DNA from: an uncultured Akkermansia sp.
GTDB lineage: Bacteria > Verrucomicrobiota > Verrucomicrobiia > Verrucomicrobiales > Akkermansiaceae
Assembly: GCA_904501955.1 (NCBI GenBank)
Contig: CAJGCY010000083.1
Coordinates: 1-11,172 of the forward strand
Length of the DNA stretch: 11,172 nt
Direction of reading: 5' to 3'
This document shows, piece by piece, positions 8,132 to 11,172 of this stretch. The notes beneath the pieces were generated by a model. That model did not search any database, was not told the origin of the DNA, and was given only the letters and a program-made list of their open reading frames with translations. Made by a program: the position numbers and the translations under genes. The first letter of the stretch is position 1. Each line of letters begins with the position of its first letter.

Positions 8132-8162
8132 TTGCTGCATTCCCCCGCGCGGGGTGCATAAT
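8132..8162 (+). promoter_or_regulatory. Weak candidate promoter of yggS
   Basis: TTGCTG (8132-8137) and CATAAT (8157-8162) are separated by 19 bp, which is longer than ideal. A GC palindrome (CCCCGCGCGGGG, 8143-8154) fills most of the spacer. The predicted start, near 8169, would place an AAGG just inside the transcript. The -10 is good and the -35 is doubtful. Confidence 0.3.
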
Positions 8163-8201
8163 TTGCTTGCAAGGTGCCCCCCGATGGCGTATGGTAGTGG
8201 C

Positions 8202-8885
8202 ATGTACATAGAGGACCAATTAGCCGAGATTCGTGCCAACATAGCTGCGGCCGCTCGCAAAGCCGGCCGCGCGGAGGATTCCGTGGCGCTGTTGGCGGTG
8301 AGCAAGACTTTTCCCGTGAGCGACATCATGCATGCCTATGCGGATGGCCAGCGCTTGTTCGGAGAGAATCGCCTGCAGGAGGCCATGGAAAAAATGCCCG
8401 CCATGCCGCAGGATTGCGAGTGGCACCTCATCGGCCCCTTGCAGCGCAACAAGGTGCGCAAGGCGCTTGAGCACGGCTTCTCCCTGCTGGAGGCGGTGGA
8501 CTCCCGCAAGCTTGCGGAGGCCATCTCCCGCATTGCCGGCGAGCTGGGGGTGACGGCGCGCATCTTGCTGGAGGTGAATGTGGATGGCGAGGAAAGCAAG
8601 CACGGCTTCACCCCCGCAGGCTTGGCGGATGAGTGGGACTCACTGGTGGCGCTGCCGCATCTGGAAATCCGCGGCCTGATGTGCATACCCGCCCCCACGG
8701 AGACCCCGGAGGGGGCTCGCCCCGCCTTCGCTGCCCTGCGCCACTTGGCGGAGGAGCTGCGCGCCCGCGGCCCCCTGCCGCTGCCGGAGTTGTCCATGGG
8801 TATGAGCCATGATTATGCCGTCGCGGTGGAGGAAGGCGCCACCATTGTGCGCGTGGGTTCCGCTATTTTCGGCAAGCGCGGGTAA
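8202..8885 (+). CDS. yggS: YggS/PROSC-family pyridoxal phosphate homeostasis protein
   Basis: This cytosolic PLP-binding protein of the fold type III (alanine racemase N-terminal) family keeps free PLP at safe levels and has no known catalysis. With the start at 8202 it has 227 residues and the PLP lysine is Lys35 in LLAVSKT, close to Lys36 of E. coli YggS. Other family signatures are FGENRLQEA, WHLIGPLQRNK, NVDGEESKHG, RGLMCIPA and the C-terminal LSMGMSHDY...VRVGSAIFGKR phosphate-binding part. An in-frame ATG at 8184 would add six residues and has AAGG nine bases upstream, so it is a real alternative. The frame open to 8022 overlaps the divergent TPR gene and its promoter, so I rejected it. 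The gene is not in its common position beside proC, ylmG or cell-division genes. Confidence 0.93.
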   Translation: MYIEDQLAEIRANIAAAARKAGRAEDSVALLAVSKTFPVSDIMHAYADGQRLFGENRLQEAMEKMPAMPQDCEWHLIGPLQRNKVRKALEHGFSLLEAVDSRKLAEAISRIAGELGVTARILLEVNVDGEESKHGFTPAGLADEWDSLVALPHLEIRGLMCIPAPTETPEGARPAFAALRHLAEELRARGPLPLPELSMGMSHDYAVAVEEGATIVRVGSAIFGKRG

Positions 8886-8913
8886 ACCGATTGCTCCCGA
8901 TTTAATCAGTGCA

Positions 8914-9374
8914 ATAAATCGGAAGTTGGCGAGCGCAAGCGAGCGGAATTTGAAGCCCCGATAGGGGCGAAAGACAGTAGCCGGTGGTGGAGTCGCGAAG
9001 CGACGAAACCACCGGTAGGCTCCCCCCTAATATTCGAGCCCGGAGCGACGGAGCGATAGCGACAGAGTGGAGGCCGACAGAATGCGATGCTTTGTGTTTT
9101 TGGTGTTTTTGTGGCGATTCGCAATACCCGCAACTCATTAACAACAAAAAGACACGCGCCCGTCCCGGCTCGGAGCGTCGCTTCGCTCCGGTCCTCGCCA
9201 TTATATACCACCCCTCCGGGGTTCGCATTTGTTTTTGGGGGCGGTTCCCGGGGTTCCGCCCCTCGCGGGGCTCCACCGCCGGGCTATTTTATGGCGCCCC
9301 TCCGGGGCTCTGAATTCCGCTCGCCTGCGGCTCGCAAAATTACCCCACCATCTCCCCTTCAACTTCCGATTTAT
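8914..9374. repeat. Dispersed intergenic repeat element, complete copy B (461 bp)
   Basis: The element is bounded by perfect 15-bp inverted termini, ATAAATCGGAAGTTG (8914-8928) and its complement (9360-9374). I see no convincing target duplication. The left arm holds a hairpin GCCCC-GATA-GGGGC (8955-8968) and a nested hairpin at 8981-9015. Then come a unit shared with copy A (9040-9082), a T-rich tract with GTGTTTTTGGTGTTT (9094-9108, also at 152-166), a stem-loop CGGAGCG/CGCTCCG (9171-9190) and a right arm (9210-9322) mirroring the left. The right arm's nested hairpin at 9240-9280 has GCGA as its minus-strand loop. There is no transposase. The open frames crossing it change between copies, so I regard it as non-coding. 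It separates yggS from the lipoprotein promoter. Confidence 0.85.
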
Positions 9375-9430
9375 CGAACGCCGCCATGGCGGTGGCAATC
9401 GTATACTTTAACAAAGCATTGACTTTTTAC

Positions 9431-9458
9431 TTGACCTCGATGGGTAAAAAGCGATAAT
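9431..9458 (+). promoter_or_regulatory. Sigma70-type promoter of the lipoprotein gene
   Basis: TTGACC (9431-9436) and GATAAT (9453-9458) are separated by 16 bp; each box differs from consensus by one base. Transcription should start near 9465, about 20 nt before the ATG. The -35 sits inside an inverted pair, TTTTTAC (9424-9430) and GTAAAAA (9444-9450), which could be a repressor site. Confidence 0.75.
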
Positions 9459-9484
9459 GAGGTGACAAACTGAAACGCAAAAAC

Positions 9485-10033
9485 ATGAAAAAGGCATTAT
9501 TCTCCATTCTTGCAGCTGCCGGGCTCATGCTCGGCGCTTGCTCGCCCACGTATGATAAGGATAACCCGGAGGAAAGCGTAAAGACCATGACGGAGAAGCT
9601 TTCTCCCCGCCAGCAGGCGGAACTCGCCCAAGCTCTTGCGAATATTTCCTCGAAACTCAGCGGAGATGCCGACTACATAGGTGAAGCGCTGGATGGCAAA
9701 ACGGCTGAGGAGATTGTGGACTACTCCGCCAATATGGCGCAGGATGTGTTTGTAAGCGTTTCCGCTCCCTCTCTGGCTTACACGCCGGCACCTGCTCCCA
9801 AGCGGACCAAGACTTCCGCACCTAAGCGCCGCCCCTCCGGCCCGCCCCGTGTGGATGTTGATAACTTTGAAGCCAGCTTGGAGGAGGTGCGTAAGTCCCT
9901 GAACATTGCTGAGCAGTTGGAATTTGCCGAGGCTCTCATGGGGCTTAGTATTTTGTACGCCGGCAATGAAGAGGGCTTGAAGCAGTTTATCGACGGTAAA
10001 ACCGGTCGTGAGATTATTCTCCTTAGTAAATAA
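9485..10033 (+). CDS. Small lipoprotein with internally duplicated domain, function unknown
   Basis: The 182-residue product begins with a lipoprotein signal peptide ending in LGAC, so Cys19 should be lipidated and the protein membrane-anchored. Its two parts, residues 31-81 and 131-181, align without a gap at an exact 100-residue offset. By my count 16 of 51 positions are identical, including S..L....Q.E.A.AL and DGKT..EI. They are joined by a Pro/Lys/Ser-rich linker (about 95-127). This is an internal duplication of a helical module of about 50 residues ending in DGKTxxEI. Small uncharacterised lipoproteins with a LxGKTAxEVI ending exist (possibly DUF6694), but I am not certain of membership. 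The gene has a strong promoter, no Shine-Dalgarno, and a terminator 18 nt after the stop, so it is monocistronic. Confidence 0.85.
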   Translation: MKKALFSILAAAGLMLGACSPTYDKDNPEESVKTMTEKLSPRQQAELAQALANISSKLSGDADYIGEALDGKTAEEIVDYSANMAQDVFVSVSAPSLAYTPAPAPKRTKTSAPKRRPSGPPRVDVDNFEASLEEVRKSLNIAEQLEFAEALMGLSILYAGNEEGLKQFIDGKTGREIILLSK

Positions 10034-10050
10034 AGTCTCTTAACAGTTAA

Positions 10051-10094
10051 TACACAAAAACGGCATGCATCGAGATGCATGCCGTTTTTGTGTA
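10051..10094. terminator. Bidirectional terminator between lipoprotein gene and fabG
   Basis: A perfect 20-bp stem (10051-10070 with 10075-10094) has a CGAG loop. The GC-rich inner part, CGGCATGCAT, is flanked by AAAAA on one side and TTTTT on the other, so it can end both the plus-strand lipoprotein transcript and the minus-strand fabG transcript. It lies 17 nt from each of the two converging stop codons. Confidence 0.93.
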
Positions 10095-10111
10095 AATGCT
10101 TGTCGTGCAAA

Positions 10112-10858
10112 TTACATGCACATGCCGCCGTCGCACACCAGCACCTGGCCGGTGACGTAGCGTGCCTCGTCGGAGGCGAGGAAGAGTGCGCAGTTCGCGA
10201 TGTCCTCCGGCTTGCCCATGTCGCGCATCGGGATGCGGGCGAGAATGGCCTCACGTGCAGCCTCGGGAATGGCATCCGTCATCTCCGTGGCGATGAAGCC
10301 GGGGGCAATGGCGTTGCAGGTCACCTTGCGGCTGGCGAGCTCTTGAGCCATGGACTTGGTGAAGCCGATGACGCCTGCCTTCGAGGCGGAGTAATTGGCC
10401 TGGCCCACGTTGCCGGTAATGCCGACAATGGAGCTCATGTTGATGATGCGGCCGGCGGGGCTCTTCATGAGCGTGCGCTGCAGCGCCTTCACGAAGAGGA
10501 ACACGCTCTTGAGGTTGGTGTCCATCACGGCGTCCCAGTCTGCCTCTTTCATGCGCATCAGCAGGGTGTCTTTGGTGATGCCGGCGTTGTTCACCAGAAT
10601 ATCCACCGTCGGGTACTCTGCCAAAATCTCCTTCACGCAGGCCTCTACGGCTGCGGAGTCCGCCACGTCGCACGGGAATGCCTTGCAGCTCTCCGGGAAC
10701 TCGGCGTTAATGGCATCTGCCGCGCCACCACAGGAGGCCGGGTTGCGGGAGATGAGGATTACCTTGGCACCCTCCTCAGCGAAGCGGCGGGCGACGGCGT
10801 TGCCGATACCGCGACCGGCTCCTGTTACGATAGCAGTTTTTCCTGCGAGTCTTTTCAT
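10112..10858 (-). CDS. fabG: 3-oxoacyl-[acyl-carrier-protein] reductase
   Basis: This short-chain dehydrogenase reduces beta-ketoacyl-ACP with NADPH in the elongation cycle of type II fatty-acid synthesis. The 248 residues match the family length. The dinucleotide-binding TGAGRGIG is at 12-19, NNAG at 90-93, and the catalytic tetrad is Asn115, Ser143, Tyr156 and Lys160 (NYSASK). PGFIATEMT (186-194) and a C-terminus of the GQVLVCDGGMCM type are characteristic of FabG, which separates it from other SDRs. The last gene before the terminator is fabG, and no acpP, fabD or fabF is adjacent on the downstream side. Its own promoter lies just upstream, so it appears to be transcribed alone. The leader is extremely short and lacks a Shine-Dalgarno. 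The promoter contains a large palindrome suggesting dedicated control. Confidence 0.93.
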   Translation of the reverse strand: MKRLAGKTAIVTGAGRGIGNAVARRFAEEGAKVILISRNPASCGGAADAINAEFPESCKAFPCDVADSAAVEACVKEILAEYPTVDILVNNAGITKDTLLMRMKEADWDAVMDTNLKSVFLFVKALQRTLMKSPAGRIINMSSIVGITGNVGQANYSASKAGVIGFTKSMAQELASRKVTCNAIAPGFIATEMTDAIPEAAREAILARIPMRDMGKPEDIANCALFLASDEARYVTGQVLVCDGGMCM

Positions 10859-10867
10859 GGTGATGCT

Positions 10868-10896
10868 ATTCTACCTTAGAGCGAACTCTAAGGCAA
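10868..10896 (-). promoter_or_regulatory. fabG promoter
   Basis: On the minus strand, TTGCCT (10896-10891) and TAGAAT (10873-10868) are 17 bp apart. The expected start near 10861 leaves only about 3-6 nt before the ATG at 10858, so the message may be effectively leaderless. Confidence 0.65.
10874..10893. promoter_or_regulatory. 20-bp palindromic operator inside the fabG promoter
   Basis: CCTTAGAGTTCGCTCTAAGG (minus strand) is a perfect 8-bp inverted repeat around TTCG. It fills the spacer and overlaps the last three bases of the -35. A dyad of the CTTAGAG/CTCTAAG type placed between -35 and -10 is the arrangement used by MerR-family regulators. No MerR gene is in the window, so the regulator is inferred. 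Confidence 0.6.
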
Positions 10897-10997
10897 GCAA
10901 AAAGCATTCAGCCCGGTGAAGAATTTTCGATGCCTTGTTCACTTGAAATGATTTGTTATGGTGGGCCCTGTATGGCCGATCACCACCAAGCTGCTTG

Positions 10998-11172
10998 GTA
11001 AATCGGAAGTTGAAAATCAGATTGCGAGCGAAAGCGAGCGGAATTCAAAGCCCCGCAACGCGGGGCGACGGACGTTAGGCAGGGGTGGAGCGGCGAAGCC
11101 GCGGAACCCCTGTTAGGGTAAGAAATTTAAATGGAACCCAGGGAACCTGTGGTGACAGAATGCGTGGCTTAA
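10998..11172. repeat. Dispersed intergenic repeat element, copy C (truncated by window end)
   Basis: The left terminus GTAAATCGGAAGTTG differs from the copy B terminus by one base. The first 60 bp match the reverse complement of the right end of copy A at 54 of 60 positions. A hairpin CCCCGC/GCGGGG (11051-11065) and the nested hairpin (11080-11112; outer stem CAGGGGT/ACCCCTG, inner stem GCGGC/GCCGC, GAA loop) follow. After that the sequence diverges from copy B but keeps GACAGAATGCG (11155-11165), as in 9076-9086. It lies upstream of fabG. Confidence 0.8.

Noticed and set aside
8022..8201. N-terminal extension of YggS back to 8022
   Set aside because: It overlaps the start of the divergent TPR gene and its promoter; the family starts 5-11 residues before the first helix, which fits 8202 or 8184.
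8902..9276. Open frames on both strands between yggS and the lipoprotein gene
   Set aside because: They are built from repeat copy B, including its terminus and hairpins, and have no promoter or start signal of their own.

Overview
The window reads as chromosomal DNA of a fairly GC-rich bacterium. A Verrucomicrobiota (Akkermansia-like) or other PVC-group origin is my best guess. It rests on the style of the dispersed intergenic repeats, the scarcity of Shine-Dalgarno sequences and the type of Na+/H+ antiporter. No 16S or other decisive marker is present. Eight protein genes are supported; no tRNA, rRNA, CRISPR array or transposase gene is seen.

Layout. Positions 1-436 hold no gene: they contain the end of a dispersed repeat element (copy A) and a small fragment of another. 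From 437 to 8050 five genes lie on the minus strand in three transcription units. Reading 5'->3' on that strand, these are: (i) a large secreted coiled-coil/TPR protein (8050-5423), closed by a rho-independent terminator at about 5365-5400; (ii) an NhaD-like Na+/H+ antiporter (5306-3576) followed 12 nt later by riboflavin synthase alpha chain ribE (3563-2967); (iii) L-serine ammonia-lyase (2575-1196) followed 12 nt later by a small exported HELAH putative metallopeptidase (1183-437). Between ribE and the serine lyase gene lie a REP-like hairpin pair inside a repeat element (copy D) and a separate perfect 22-bp inverted repeat.

From 8200 on, a yggS-family PLP-homeostasis gene (+) diverges from the TPR gene. 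A complete 461-bp repeat element (copy B, 8914-9374) follows. Next come a well-formed sigma70-type promoter and a small lipoprotein gene (+) made of two related halves. That gene converges on fabG (-) across a perfect 20-bp-stem bidirectional terminator. The fabG promoter carries a 20-bp palindrome between its -35 and -10 elements, in MerR-family arrangement. The window ends inside another repeat element (copy C).

The genes are mostly housekeeping: serine catabolism, flavin synthesis, PLP homeostasis, fatty-acid synthesis and ion homeostasis. The least explained material is the repeat family. It has 15-bp terminal inverted repeats, modular arms, an inverted internal module and a nested hairpin whose stems co-vary between copies while its purine internal loop and GAA loop stay fixed. 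That, rather than a gene cluster, is the best candidate for something undescribed here. The lipoprotein with an internal duplication and the HELAH protein are the least characterised genes.
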